Positions 48,980-57,875 of a DNA stretch of 64,000 nt are shown here, piece by piece. Position numbers and translations under genes: made by a program. How positions within the stretch are numbered: the stretch's first letter is position 1; each line of letters begins with the position of its first letter. Source of the stretch: Virgibacillus halotolerans (lineage in GTDB: Bacteria; Bacillota; Bacilli; Bacillales; Amphibacillaceae); assembly GCF_016908515.1 (NCBI RefSeq), contig NZ_JAFBEA010000006.1:124001-188000 (forward strand), given 5' to 3'. The notes beneath the pieces were generated by a model that worked only from the letters and a program-made list of their open reading frames with translations, had not been told where the DNA came from and ran no database searches.

Positions 48980-50347
48980 ATGAAAACTGCTAAGGAAGTA
49001 GAGCAATCCCAATCCATTACTGAAAAAGATCGTAAAAATGTATGGCATCATATTTCACAGTACAATGATGAGAAACGTCCGATGGTGATCACTGAGGGAA
49101 AAGGATCCTGGATAACCGATCATAATGGAGATAAATTTTTGGATGGTATGTCAGGATTATGGTGTGTTAACGTCGGCTATGGTCGTCAGGAGCTGGCGCA
49201 AGTGGCATATGAACAAATGCAAAAGATGGCCTATGCGTCGATGACGCAAAGCCATGTACCTGGGATTGAACTTGCTGAAAAGTTAAATGAGCTGCTTGAT
49301 GATGATTATATGATTTTTTATTCGAATAGTGGTTCCGATGCTAATGAAGTGGCCTTTAAAATGGCTCGTCAATATCATCAGCAAAATGGCGAACCTTCAA
49401 GATATAAATTTATTTCACGTTACCGAGCTTATCATGGAGGGTCGATGGGAGCATTGTCGGCAACAGGGCAGGCATTACGGAAATATAAATACGAACCGCT
49501 TACCTCCGGATTTCTACATGTTTCTCCCCCTGATAATTATCGGAGGCCAAACGGGTTATCGGTTAAAGAATATAATTTACAAAGGGCTCAGGAACTTGAA
49601 GATAAAATTATTTGGGAACAAAAAGAAACCATTGCCGCTGTGATCATGGAACCGTTGATAACGGGCGGGGGTATTTTGATTCCTGATCCAATATATGTAG
49701 AAAAAGTACAAGAAATTTGTAAACGACATGGTGTGTTATTAATCATTGATGAGGTTATTTGCGGTTTTGGAAGAACAGGTAAAATGTTTGGTCATCAGCA
49801 TTTTGATATTAAACCCGACATTGTTACGATGGCCAAAGGGCTTACAAGTGCTTACTTGCCGTTATCTGTCACAGCGGTTCGTAAAGATATTTATAAAAGT
49901 TTTGAACAAAATGAGGAAAACAGTCATTTTCGTCACGTTAATACATTTGGAGGAAACCCTGCAGCCTGTGCATTAGCCCTAAAAAACATTGAAATTGTGG
50001 AGAGAGAAAACTTGGTCAGTAGAGCTTCTATGTTGGGAAATCGTCTTCAAAAATCCCTTGAGAAATTGCTCGACCATCCAAATGTTGGGGATGTTCGCAG
50101 TTTAGGCTTTGTAATGGGGATTGAAATGGTCGAAGATAAAAAAACGAAAGAGCCAGCATCGGCTCAAAGAGTTGGTAAAATCATTAGCGACTGTAAATCG
50201 AATGGTTTGATCATTGGGAAAAATGGAGATACCGTTGCGGGTTATAACAACATTTTGGCGTTATGCCCACCGCTTTCCAGTACGGATGACGATTTGGAGT
50301 TTATTATTTCGGTCGTTAAAAAAGTATTTAAGGAAAATGAATCTTAA
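48980..50347 (+). CDS. Class III aminotransferase, probable beta-alanine transaminase
   Basis: A 455-residue omega-amino-acid aminotransferase of the beta-alanine:pyruvate class. Features: FLDGMSGLWCVNVGYG near 52, the PLP-phosphate region SGSDANEVAFK near 117, LLIIDEVICGFGRTG and the PLP lysine in DIVTMAKGLTSAY near 292. It would convert beta-alanine (or beta-aminoisobutyrate) to malonate (or methylmalonate) semialdehyde. A GGGAG site precedes the ATG. It leads a two-gene operon with a semialdehyde dehydrogenase, which supports this substrate. Confidence 0.88.
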   Translation: MKTAKEVEQSQSITEKDRKNVWHHISQYNDEKRPMVITEGKGSWITDHNGDKFLDGMSGLWCVNVGYGRQELAQVAYEQMQKMAYASMTQSHVPGIELAEKLNELLDDDYMIFYSNSGSDANEVAFKMARQYHQQNGEPSRYKFISRYRAYHGGSMGALSATGQALRKYKYEPLTSGFLHVSPPDNYRRPNGLSVKEYNLQRAQELEDKIIWEQKETIAAVIMEPLITGGGILIPDPIYVEKVQEICKRHGVLLIIDEVICGFGRTGKMFGHQHFDIKPDIVTMAKGLTSAYLPLSVTAVRKDIYKSFEQNEENSHFRHVNTFGGNPAACALALKNIEIVERENLVSRASMLGNRLQKSLEKLLDHPNVGDVRSLGFVMGIEMVEDKKTKEPASAQRVGKIISDCKSNGLIIGKNGDTVAGYNNILALCPPLSSTDDDLEFIISVVKKVFKENES

Positions 50348-50391
50348 TTTTACAAAATAAAACGTAATAAACAAAGTAGGAGGTTATCAAT

Positions 50392-51852
50392 TTGACACAA
50401 ACACAATTAAAATCGATTCAGAACTATATAGGTGGGGAATGGGCTGAGGCCCTGTCTGATAAAACGGCAGAGGTATTCAATCCAGCTACAGGTGAAGTGA
50501 TCGCACTTGTACCCCTTTCAACAGAAGAGGATTTGGATCGTGCAGTAGAAGCGGCAACTGAATCGTTTCAAACTTGGAAAGAGGTTCCAATACCAAAACG
50601 TGCGCGAATCCTGTTTAAGTATCAACAATTACTAGTAGACCATTGGAATGAGCTTGCAGAATTGATTACCATTGAAAACGGAAAAAGCTTTAAAGAGGCA
50701 CATGGTGAAGTGCTTCGTGGTATCGAGTGTGTGGAATATGCGGCCGGAGCCCCTTCCTTATCAATGGGGTCACAACTGCCATCCATCGCTTCGGGACTGG
50801 AATCAGGTGTTTATCGATACCCAATTGGAGTTGTCGGTGGAATTACCCCATTCAATTTTCCAATGATGGTCCCATGCTGGATGTTCCCAATGGCAATTGT
50901 AACAGGGAATACATTTGTCCTAAAACCATCGGAACGTACACCACTCCTAGCAAATCGCCTTGCAGAATTGTTGGAAGAAGCGGGACTGCCACAAGGTGTA
51001 TTTAATATCGTCCATGGAGCACATGACGTCGTGAATGGTCTGTTGGAACACGAGAAAGTTAGCGCTATTTCATTTGTTGGTTCGCAACCGGTAGCAGAGT
51101 ATGTGTATAAAAAAGGCACGGATAACCTGAAACGCGTTCAGGCACTTTCTGGAGCTAAAAACCATTCGATCGTACTTCATGATGCTAACCTGGAGAACGC
51201 AGCCACTCAAATTATTAGTGCTGCCTTTGGTTCCGCTGGAGAACGTTGTATGGCATGCTCCGTTGTTGCTGTTGAAGATTCAATTGCGGATGAATTAATT
51301 GAAAGACTTGTGCAAAAAGCAAATGAAATTAAGATTGGAAATGGATTGGATGAGGGAGTTTTTCTAGGACCGGTTATTCGAGATCAACAAAAAGAACGCA
51401 CACTCCAATATATTGAAACTGGTGAAAAAGAAGGTGCGTCACTTATTCGGGACGGACGGAAAGATGAAAGCATTCAAAGGGAAGGTTATTTTGTCGGTCC
51501 AACCATTTTTGATAATGTGACTAGCGAAATGAAAATTTGGCAAGATGAAATATTCGCTCCAATCTTATCTATTTGCCGGGTGAAAAACCTTGAAGATGCT
51601 GTAACATTAACTAATAAATCACGTTTTGCAAATGGCGCATGTATTTTCACGAATGATGGTGGAAGTGTTCGTACTTTCCGTGAAACAATAGATGCAGGAA
51701 TGCTTGGCGTAAATATTGGCGTACCTGCTCCAATGGCTTTCTTCCCGTTTTCAGGATGGAAAGATTCGTTTTATGGTGATCTCCATGTAAATGGAAAGGA
51801 TGGTATTGAATTTTATACGCGTAAGAAGGTTATGACGACTCGCTGGGTGTGA
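50392..51852 (+). CDS. mmsA: CoA-acylating methylmalonate/malonate-semialdehyde dehydrogenase
   Basis: A 486-residue aldehyde dehydrogenase of the MmsA/IolA type that makes acetyl-CoA or propionyl-CoA from the semialdehydes. Motifs: [19 protein letters not shown] near 140-160, [13 protein letters not shown] near 220, and the catalytic cysteine in [13 protein letters not shown] near 284. TTG start after AGGAGG, nine bases. It completes the route from uracil to acetyl-CoA. A terminator follows. Confidence 0.93.
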   Translation: MTQTQLKSIQNYIGGEWAEALSDKTAEVFNPATGEVIALVPLSTEEDLDRAVEAATESFQTWKEVPIPKRARILFKYQQLLVDHWNELAELITIENGKSFKEAHGEVLRGIECVEYAAGAPSLSMGSQLPSIASGLESGVYRYPIGVVGGITPFNFPMMVPCWMFPMAIVTGNTFVLKPSERTPLLANRLAELLEEAGLPQGVFNIVHGAHDVVNGLLEHEKVSAISFVGSQPVAEYVYKKGTDNLKRVQALSGAKNHSIVLHDANLENAATQIISAAFGSAGERCMACSVVAVEDSIADELIERLVQKANEIKIGNGLDEGVFLGPVIRDQQKERTLQYIETGEKEGASLIRDGRKDESIQREGYFVGPTIFDNVTSEMKIWQDEIFAPILSICRVKNLEDAVTLTNKSRFANGACIFTNDGGSVRTFRETIDAGMLGVNIGVPAPMAFFPFSGWKDSFYGDLHVNGKDGIEFYTRKKVMTTRWV

Positions 51853-51931
51853 GGGTGTTGCTGAATCACATAACCTACCTTATCATGAGGCAACTTCATT
51901 ATAGGAAAAATCAGGAATAACTGTAAAATAT

Positions 51932-51965
51932 AATGGTGGCGCACCGTAATTGGTGCACCACCATT
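51932..51965 (+). terminator. Terminator after the semialdehyde dehydrogenase
   Basis: Near-perfect 14-bp stem AATGGTGGCGCACC / GGTGCACCACCATT. The tail is only partly T-rich. The rest of 51966-52229 contains no recognised gene. Confidence 0.7.
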
Positions 51966-52229
51966 TGTTGTGTGACAAGCCTATTATTCAAACCGGACTT
52001 ACTCAGTAATGCTTACAAATTGCCAATCGATAAATACTTCGTTTTCATTAAGGCTCAATTCTTTCTAATCCACCTTCATATCTTAGAAAAACCATAAAAA
52101 ATCGGTGATAAAGTACACAGAATGTCTGTGATTTGTCATGTAATAAATTCGTATTCAATGATGTTGAGTTAAGATTTTTTTGTGCTTTTCTGTCAATACA
52201 TGCTACTATAAGTATAGACAACATGAAAG

Positions 52230-53063
52230 ATGGTAGGGTTACTTTTGGTTATTATAATTTGTTTATTAATTGGTCTTATCACCGCCACTATAGGCGGGTT
52301 AATGGGGCTTGGCGGGGGAATTATTCTGATCCCGAGCTTATTATTTATGAGTAGTTATTCAGAGGCATTTGCATGGGCAACGCCACAAACAATCGTAGGT
52401 ATATCGTTAATAACGATGATATTTACAGCATTATCTTCAACTATCGCCTACAATAAAAAGGGGCGAGTTGATTATAAAACAGGGTTATTATTTTTATCCG
52501 GTAGTATCCCTGGTGGAATCATAGGATCATGGTTAAATCAATATATAGCATCAGATGACTTCTTATTATACTTTGGTTTTTTAACGATTATGATATCGAT
52601 GCTCTTTTTTATCAAACGAAAACCACCAGCTAAAAAGGTGTCAGGAAAGAACAAAATGATGCGGACATTTCATCTGGAAGGAAAGGTTTATCGTTATACG
52701 GTTTCGGCCTGGGCAGCATTTGTGCTTTCCTTAGGTGTAGGGACATTATCCGGCTTGTTTGGTATTGGTGGAGGTTCTATTATGGTTCCTGCCATGATAC
52801 TATTATTTGGCTTTCCGGCACATATTGCTACAGCCACATCGATGTTTATGATTTTATTTATTAGTATCGTTGGGGCAAGTACGCATATTGTTCTCGGGCA
52901 TATTGCCTGGAAATATGTGTTGGCATTTATTCCTGGTGCGTGGTTTGGTGGTAAGTTTGGTGCAATGATCAATCAAATGCTGTCAGGAAAAACAATCGAA
53001 TGGATATTACGCATATTATTGATCATTATTGGGGTAAGGATGATGATTCAAGGGCTATCATAA
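52230..53063 (+). CDS. Sulfite exporter TauE/SafE family protein (YunE-like)
   Basis: A 277-residue membrane protein made of two homologous halves, each opening with a glycine-rich helix: ATIGGLMGLGGGIILIPSL near residue 20 and GTLSGLFGIGGGSIMVPAM near 175. The family exports sulfonates, sulfite or other organic anions. Eight hydrophobic helices. Immediately upstream of yunD as in B. subtilis yunE. The start is uncertain: ATG at 52230 has a poor ribosome site and TTG at 52245 is possible. Confidence 0.88.
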   Translation: MVGLLLVIIICLLIGLITATIGGLMGLGGGIILIPSLLFMSSYSEAFAWATPQTIVGISLITMIFTALSSTIAYNKKGRVDYKTGLLFLSGSIPGGIIGSWLNQYIASDDFLLYFGFLTIMISMLFFIKRKPPAKKVSGKNKMMRTFHLEGKVYRYTVSAWAAFVLSLGVGTLSGLFGIGGGSIMVPAMILLFGFPAHIATATSMFMILFISIVGASTHIVLGHIAWKYVLAFIPGAWFGGKFGAMINQMLSGKTIEWILRILLIIIGVRMMIQGLS

Positions 53064-53075
53064 GGAGCATGACAA

Positions 53076-54467
53076 ATGAAGGAAAAACTTTATTTTTACT
53101 ATACAAATGATTTACATAGTAATTTTGCACAGTGGCCGCGTGTTGCAGGCTTTTTTAAGGATGCAAAGGCAAATAGGATAGCAAGAAATGAATCTTTTTG
53201 GTTGATGGATGTTGGCGACCATGCAGATCGTGTACATCCGATTACAGAAGCCACAATGGGAAAGGCAAATGTTCAACTAATGAATGATCTTGGCTATGAT
53301 GTAGCAACCATTGGAAATAATGAAGGCATCACATTAGGACATGATGATTTGTTCCATTTATATGATGATGCTGACTTCCTTGTTTCCTGTGCAAATTTGC
53401 ATAGTATGGATCAGATCGAACCAGATTGGTTGCAGCCAACGGTGAAGATGACGTCCATGAATGGGATAAAGATCGGTGTGATTGGATTAACGGCACCATT
53501 TAATGATTTTTATGAATTGCTTGATTGGCACATTTCATCTACGTTTCGTGCATTGGATAAGTATGTTGAAGAATTAAAACAATCTACAGATATTATTATT
53601 CTACTGTCACATTTAGGTCTTAATGAGGACCAGGAAATTGCTCGTAGATATCGTGATATTGATGTGATCATCGGTGGACATACCCACCACTTATTACGTA
53701 CAGGAGAGCATATTAATAATACAATCATCACCGCGGCAGGGAAGCACTGTCATTTTGTCGGTGAAGTGATATTAACTTGGGACCATGTTGAGAAAAAGGT
53801 GGTCAATAAAGAGGCATTTGCAACAGATATTTCCCATATTGCGAAGGATTTACCAACGGAGCAAACTTTAATTGAACTACAGGAAACAGCGGACGATCTG
53901 CTTGGGAAACCCATTGTCTATTTGAAAAAGCCAATAGAAGTAAAATGGTTTAAACATACAGAAATCATGCAACAGCTCACAAACACTGTCAAAGCATGGA
54001 CAAACGCTGATTGTGCGATGTTGAATGCTGGACTATTAATGGATCAATTACCGGCAGGAGATGTGACGTACGGGGATATTCACCGCATCTGTCCCCATCC
54101 GATCAATCCCTGTGTCGTGACATTGAATGGCAATGAATTGCTGGAGGTGATTCGTGCTTCCATTACGAAAGACTTTATGGAAATGAAATTAAAAGGGTTT
54201 GGATTTCGAGGTGAAGTATTAGGAAGAATGATTTTTTCAGGCATTAAGGTTGAGACAGCTTTCCATGAAAGTGGCGAATACGTGAAAGATGTTACTTATC
54301 ACGGGAGACCGTTGGATCCGAGTCATACGTACAGGGTTGCAACTGCTGACACATTTACTTTCGGACGTTTATTACCGGAGGTTGCAAAGTCAGAAACAAA
54401 AGATTTCTTTTTACCAGAATTTCTCCGGGACCTACTGGCAGATACATTAAGAAACGAAGATTATTGA
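53076..54467 (+). CDS. yunD: Metallophosphatase / 5'-nucleotidase family protein YunD
   Basis: A 463-residue calcineurin-like phosphoesterase with a C-terminal 5'-nucleotidase domain. Metal motifs: YYTNDLHSNFAQWPR (near residue 8), DVGDHADR, GNNEG, LLSHLG and GGHTHHLL. The C-terminal domain starts near 290 with LNAGLLMDQLPAGDVTYGD. No signal peptide, so it acts in the cytosol. Twelve bases behind the TauE-like gene, with AAGGAG before the ATG. The physiological nucleotide is unknown. Confidence 0.92.
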   Translation: MKEKLYFYYTNDLHSNFAQWPRVAGFFKDAKANRIARNESFWLMDVGDHADRVHPITEATMGKANVQLMNDLGYDVATIGNNEGITLGHDDLFHLYDDADFLVSCANLHSMDQIEPDWLQPTVKMTSMNGIKIGVIGLTAPFNDFYELLDWHISSTFRALDKYVEELKQSTDIIILLSHLGLNEDQEIARRYRDIDVIIGGHTHHLLRTGEHINNTIITAAGKHCHFVGEVILTWDHVEKKVVNKEAFATDISHIAKDLPTEQTLIELQETADDLLGKPIVYLKKPIEVKWFKHTEIMQQLTNTVKAWTNADCAMLNAGLLMDQLPAGDVTYGDIHRICPHPINPCVVTLNGNELLEVIRASITKDFMEMKLKGFGFRGEVLGRMIFSGIKVETAFHESGEYVKDVTYHGRPLDPSHTYRVATADTFTFGRLLPEVAKSETKDFFLPEFLRDLLADTLRNEDY

Positions 54468-54552
54468 ACTACATTTCAATGTCAACGATAGGTGCCCAAA
54501 ATGCCCCTTCATGCATACATATATAATTGTGGGATGAAAGGGGTTTTTAAAA

Positions 54553-54858
54553 ATGATTACAATGAATCCATTGGAAATTGAGGGCATCATTTTTACTGCA
54601 ACTCGTGTTGAATTACCAAAGACAAATTTATTAATCATATCCAATGACATAGGCTATATTATGTGCAAGGCATTAGATGTGGATATTTTCAATGAGGGTT
54701 CGCTTGCAGATCGGCATGTCATTGCAGGCCGCGCAGCCGGGGTGCGAACGATTGATGAATTATTACACGCACCATTAGAAAAAATTACAGATGCATCCAC
54801 TGCATATGGCTGGGAAGAGGGTATGATAGGTAAGGATGCTTTAATGAAAATAGCTTAA
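54553..54858 (+). CDS. yunC: DUF1805 family protein YunC
   Basis: A 101-residue protein of the DUF1805 (YunC) family, a compact alpha/beta fold of unknown function. Typical segments: PKTNLLIISNDIGYIMCKALDV, DRHVIAGRAAGVRTIDELL and the C-terminal AYGWEEGMIGKDALMKI. AAAGGGG lies about eight bases before the ATG. The position between yunD and yunB is conserved with B. subtilis. Confidence 0.9.
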   Translation: MITMNPLEIEGIIFTATRVELPKTNLLIISNDIGYIMCKALDVDIFNEGSLADRHVIAGRAAGVRTIDELLHAPLEKITDASTAYGWEEGMIGKDALMKIA

Positions 54859-54864
54859 AATCAA

Positions 54865-54892
54865 ATGTCTTCCGAATTGGAAGGCATTTTTT
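54865..54892 (+). terminator. Terminator after yunC
   Basis: Imperfect 9-bp stem ATGTCTTCC / GGAAGGCAT followed by a T run. Confidence 0.82.
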
Positions 54893-54963
54893 CATCGGTA
54901 AAAACTTTCTCGTCATTCTAACTCCCTTGAAACAAGCATAAATTGTTTTTAAGGAGGTTTTTT

Positions 54964-55734
54964 ATGTTGAGACGACGAATGGGAATAAAAAAAGCAAGAA
55001 CACCGCCTCCGCGTAAACAAATATTATTGATTACATTCGTATTGTTTATCATATGTGTATTTCTTAGTATTTGGGTCGTGAGTCAGAAAATAGATCCAAT
55101 TCTTATGGATATTGCAAATGCGAAAAGAAAGGAATTTGCTACAAGGGCTATCAATCAGGCTGTATTATATGCTGAAACATATGATTTTGATGATATGACG
55201 ACGATGGATACTAGTGGAGATGTGACAATCGTAGGGTGGAATGGATCTGTAGTGAACAAAATAAATCGCGTAACAACAGATCGGATCGAGGAGTTTTTTA
55301 AATATATGAACCAGGGCGTATCTCCTGAGCAGCTGGAATCGAAAATGGATTTGGATTATGGTGACACAACAGATGAATTAGTAGTAGATGATCCAACACT
55401 AGTAGAGATACCACTCGGGGAGGCACTGGGAAGTTCACTGCTTGCCAATTTAGGACCTAAAATCCCGATTAATTTTGAGATCATTGGTAGTGTTGATACA
55501 CAGGTGAAGCATGAAATAGAGGAGTATGGCATCAATAATTCTTTAGTAAAGTTGTATATTTATACATCAGCAGATGTTCAAGTAATTATACCAAATGTAA
55601 CAAAGGTTGAGACAGTCACTGGCCAGGTATATCTGGATTCAAGGGTGATTATGGGCGGGGTGCCAGAATTTTATGGCGGTAATGGTAATGGCCCTTCCAT
55701 TTCAGTACCAAAGCAGGACTTGCAGGATGATTAA
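54964..55734 (+). CDS. yunB: Sporulation protein YunB
   Basis: A 256-residue protein with a basic N-terminus and one membrane anchor (about residues 18-42), the rest outside the cytoplasm. In B. subtilis yunB is a sigma-E gene needed for proper sporulation. The segments ATRAINQAVLYAETYDF, VSPEQLESKMDLDY and IPLGEALGSSLLANLGPKIP are typical of the family. AAGGAGG lies six bases before the ATG at 54964; the frame is open seven codons upstream. Confidence 0.9.
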   Translation: MLRRRMGIKKARTPPPRKQILLITFVLFIICVFLSIWVVSQKIDPILMDIANAKRKEFATRAINQAVLYAETYDFDDMTTMDTSGDVTIVGWNGSVVNKINRVTTDRIEEFFKYMNQGVSPEQLESKMDLDYGDTTDELVVDDPTLVEIPLGEALGSSLLANLGPKIPINFEIIGSVDTQVKHEIEEYGINNSLVKLYIYTSADVQVIIPNVTKVETVTGQVYLDSRVIMGGVPEFYGGNGNGPSISVPKQDLQDD

Positions 55735-55774
55735 GTATTTAGTATAGTAATAGATATAATTAAATAATAAAACC

Positions 55775-56021
55775 TTATCAGATCGGTGAGGTAGAGGTGC
55801 AAATTGTAAAAGTAGCCAGCAGGAGAATGACACCTGTGAATGTTGGCGAAAGGATAGTTTGCCGAAGCGTAATAAGGGTCACACTTATTATTGCTGGTGT
55901 GCTTTTGAAAAAAGGAGCATACTGTCATGCGAAATGGATATGCATGGAGAACTACTGATCGTGATGGAGGATAACGTATATTGTAAAACAATGATAGGTT
56001 ATTTTCTATCGTTGTTTTTTT
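55775..56021 (+). ncRNA. Lysine riboswitch (L-box) with terminator
   Basis: L-box core elements occur in order: GAGGTAGAGGTGC (55788-55800), AGTAGCC, GGAGAATGA, GGCGAAAGG, GCCGAAGCG (55861), GCTGG, and closing GGAGAACTACTG (55946-55957). A terminator hairpin AACAATGATAG / CTATCGTTGTT with a T7 tail follows at 55987-56021. It would shut off the downstream NhaC-family gene when lysine is plentiful. A TATAAT at 55755-55760 may be its promoter -10. Confidence 0.92.
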
Positions 56022-56109
56022 GTGCCTTTTTACAAGAATGAAAAGTGCTTTCTTTTACACGGGCTTTCATGCATATCCATTGAACACAACATTATTGGAG
56101 GTAGCATCA

Positions 56110-57669
56110 ATGGTAGGCGAAATTTATTCAATTATTCCAGCATTAATTATGCTGGTACTTGTTTTACTTACAAGGAAAGTATTATTATCTTTGGGTACAG
56201 GAATTATTATCGGTGCATTATTTATCCATCAGTTTAATGTTGTACAAGCAGTGAAGGAAATTGGCCTAAGCTTTTATGAAATTTTTATTTCTGAAGGTGT
56301 TTTAAATATAGGAAATATCTATTTAATCGGTTTTCTGTTGTTGCTCGGCATTATGACTGCATTTTTACAAGCCTCTGGCGGTAGCAGGGCCTTTGGGGAA
56401 TGGATGATGCAACACGTTAAGACACGCACTGGTGCACAGGTGATGACTGCGATATTAGGTCTGATTATTTTTATTGATGATTATTTTAGTAGCTTGGCTG
56501 TTGGACAAATCGCCAAGCCATTAACAGATCGCCATAACATTTCACGTGCTAAATTAGCTTATTATATCGATTCAAGTGCAGCACCGATTACGGTGTTATC
56601 TCCGATTTCAAGCTGGGGAGCCTACATTATTGGGATTCTTGGAAGTTTGTTTGCTGCGAATGGTATAACTAATATTGAGCCAATAGAAGCATTTATTAAG
56701 ATGATACCGTTAAACCTATATGCACTAGCAGCTATTCTTCTCGTATTTATTGTTGCTTTATTTAAATTCGATATTGGTCCAATGCGGATACATGAGAAAA
56801 GAGCGATTGAGAAAGGGGAATTATTAAACCCGGATCAGGATCATGTGCCAGGTGATTTGGGAGATATATTTCAGCCGCATAAACAGGGAAGGGTATTCCA
56901 TTTATTAATTCCGATCATTGTATTGGTTGTTGCCACTGTTAGCGCAATGTTGATAACAGGAGCTAATGCGAGCGAGGGAAACGTTACGATATTATCAATG
57001 TTTGCTAATACGGATGTGAACTTATCTCTTTTTGCTGGGGGATCAATTGCTGTGTTAACATCATTATGTTTTAACCTTACGCAAAGTCCGCCCAGGGCAA
57101 GGGTTCTAAAAATTGTTGTTGAAGGAGTAAAATCAATGCTTCCGGCGATTTACATCCTTATATTAGCATGGATGATTGGTGCTATTATTAGCAATTTAAA
57201 AACAGGAGAGTATTTAGCAATGCTTGTTGATAATGCATCCATTAGCGCCGCCTTGCTACCATTTTTGTTCTTCCTAATTGCCTCTTTCATGGCATTGGCC
57301 ACGGGAACATCATGGGGAACATTTGGTATCATGTTGCCAATCGCAGCCGAAGTAACGGTTATTACAGATATGAATATGCTGCTTCCAACCTTAGCTGCTG
57401 TGTTAGCCGGCTCTGTGTTCGGTGATCATTGCTCGCCGATTTCGGATACGACCATTCTTTCTTCAACAGGTGCAGGATCCAATCATATCGATCATGTTGT
57501 AACACAGTTGCCGTATGCATTTATTGCTGCCATTGCTGCAAGTATTGGCTATTTGTTATTAGGTTTCTTCAGCCATGTGTTACTGGCATTATTTGCTACG
57601 CTAGTCATTATTATTGGTATTGTTGTTGTGTATAAGCTGTCAATGACGCGAGAAGTTCATAAAAATTAG
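56110..57669 (+). CDS. NhaC family antiporter, probable lysine transporter
   Basis: A 519-residue membrane protein of the NhaC Na+/H+ antiporter superfamily with about twelve helices. The hallmark segments FIDDYFSSLAVGQIAKP near 125, SSAAPITVLSPISSWG near 165 and VFGDHCSPISDTTILSSTGAG near 440 are present. GGAGG lies about nine bases before the ATG at 56110. Control by a lysine riboswitch makes lysine uptake more likely than sodium/proton exchange; NhaC-superfamily members under L-box control have been proposed as lysine transporters. Family certain, substrate inferred. Confidence 0.9.
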   Translation: MVGEIYSIIPALIMLVLVLLTRKVLLSLGTGIIIGALFIHQFNVVQAVKEIGLSFYEIFISEGVLNIGNIYLIGFLLLLGIMTAFLQASGGSRAFGEWMMQHVKTRTGAQVMTAILGLIIFIDDYFSSLAVGQIAKPLTDRHNISRAKLAYYIDSSAAPITVLSPISSWGAYIIGILGSLFAANGITNIEPIEAFIKMIPLNLYALAAILLVFIVALFKFDIGPMRIHEKRAIEKGELLNPDQDHVPGDLGDIFQPHKQGRVFHLLIPIIVLVVATVSAMLITGANASEGNVTILSMFANTDVNLSLFAGGSIAVLTSLCFNLTQSPPRARVLKIVVEGVKSMLPAIYILILAWMIGAIISNLKTGEYLAMLVDNASISAALLPFLFFLIASFMALATGTSWGTFGIMLPIAAEVTVITDMNMLLPTLAAVLAGSVFGDHCSPISDTTILSSTGAGSNHIDHVVTQLPYAFIAAIAASIGYLLLGFFSHVLLALFATLVIIIGIVVVYKLSMTREVHKN

Positions 57670-57675
57670 ATTGTC

Positions 57676-57711
57676 AAAAATTCCTTCAGCATGTACTGTG
57701 AAGGAATTTTT
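57676..57711 (+). terminator. Terminator after the NhaC-family gene
   Basis: Perfect 13-bp stem AAAAATTCCTTCA / TGAAGGAATTTTT. Confidence 0.9.
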
Positions 57712-57747
57712 ATTTGGCTAAGGTAATAGAATATTCCAAGTACCATT

Positions 57748-57776
57748 TTGACATGATAAACAAGCAAGGGTATAAT
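57748..57776 (+). promoter_or_regulatory. Consensus sigma-A promoter
   Basis: TTGACA (57748-57753), exactly 17 bases, TATAAT (57771-57776), 99 bases upstream of the NSS transporter gene. A perfect consensus promoter is uncommon and implies strong or repressor-controlled expression. Confidence 0.85.
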
Positions 57777-57875
57777 ATAATTACAAATAACTGAAAAAAG
57801 TAAACATTGTAAACATTCCTTGTTACCTAGGCACATAGACTAGATAGTAATAAGGAAAAAAGGGGAGGTTTACCA

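Noticed and set aside
51999-52063. Minus-strand codon stretch reading SLNENEVFIDWQFVSITE before a stop
   Set aside because: Only about 20 codons with an in-frame stop just upstream and no start; could be a gene remnant but chance cannot be excluded.
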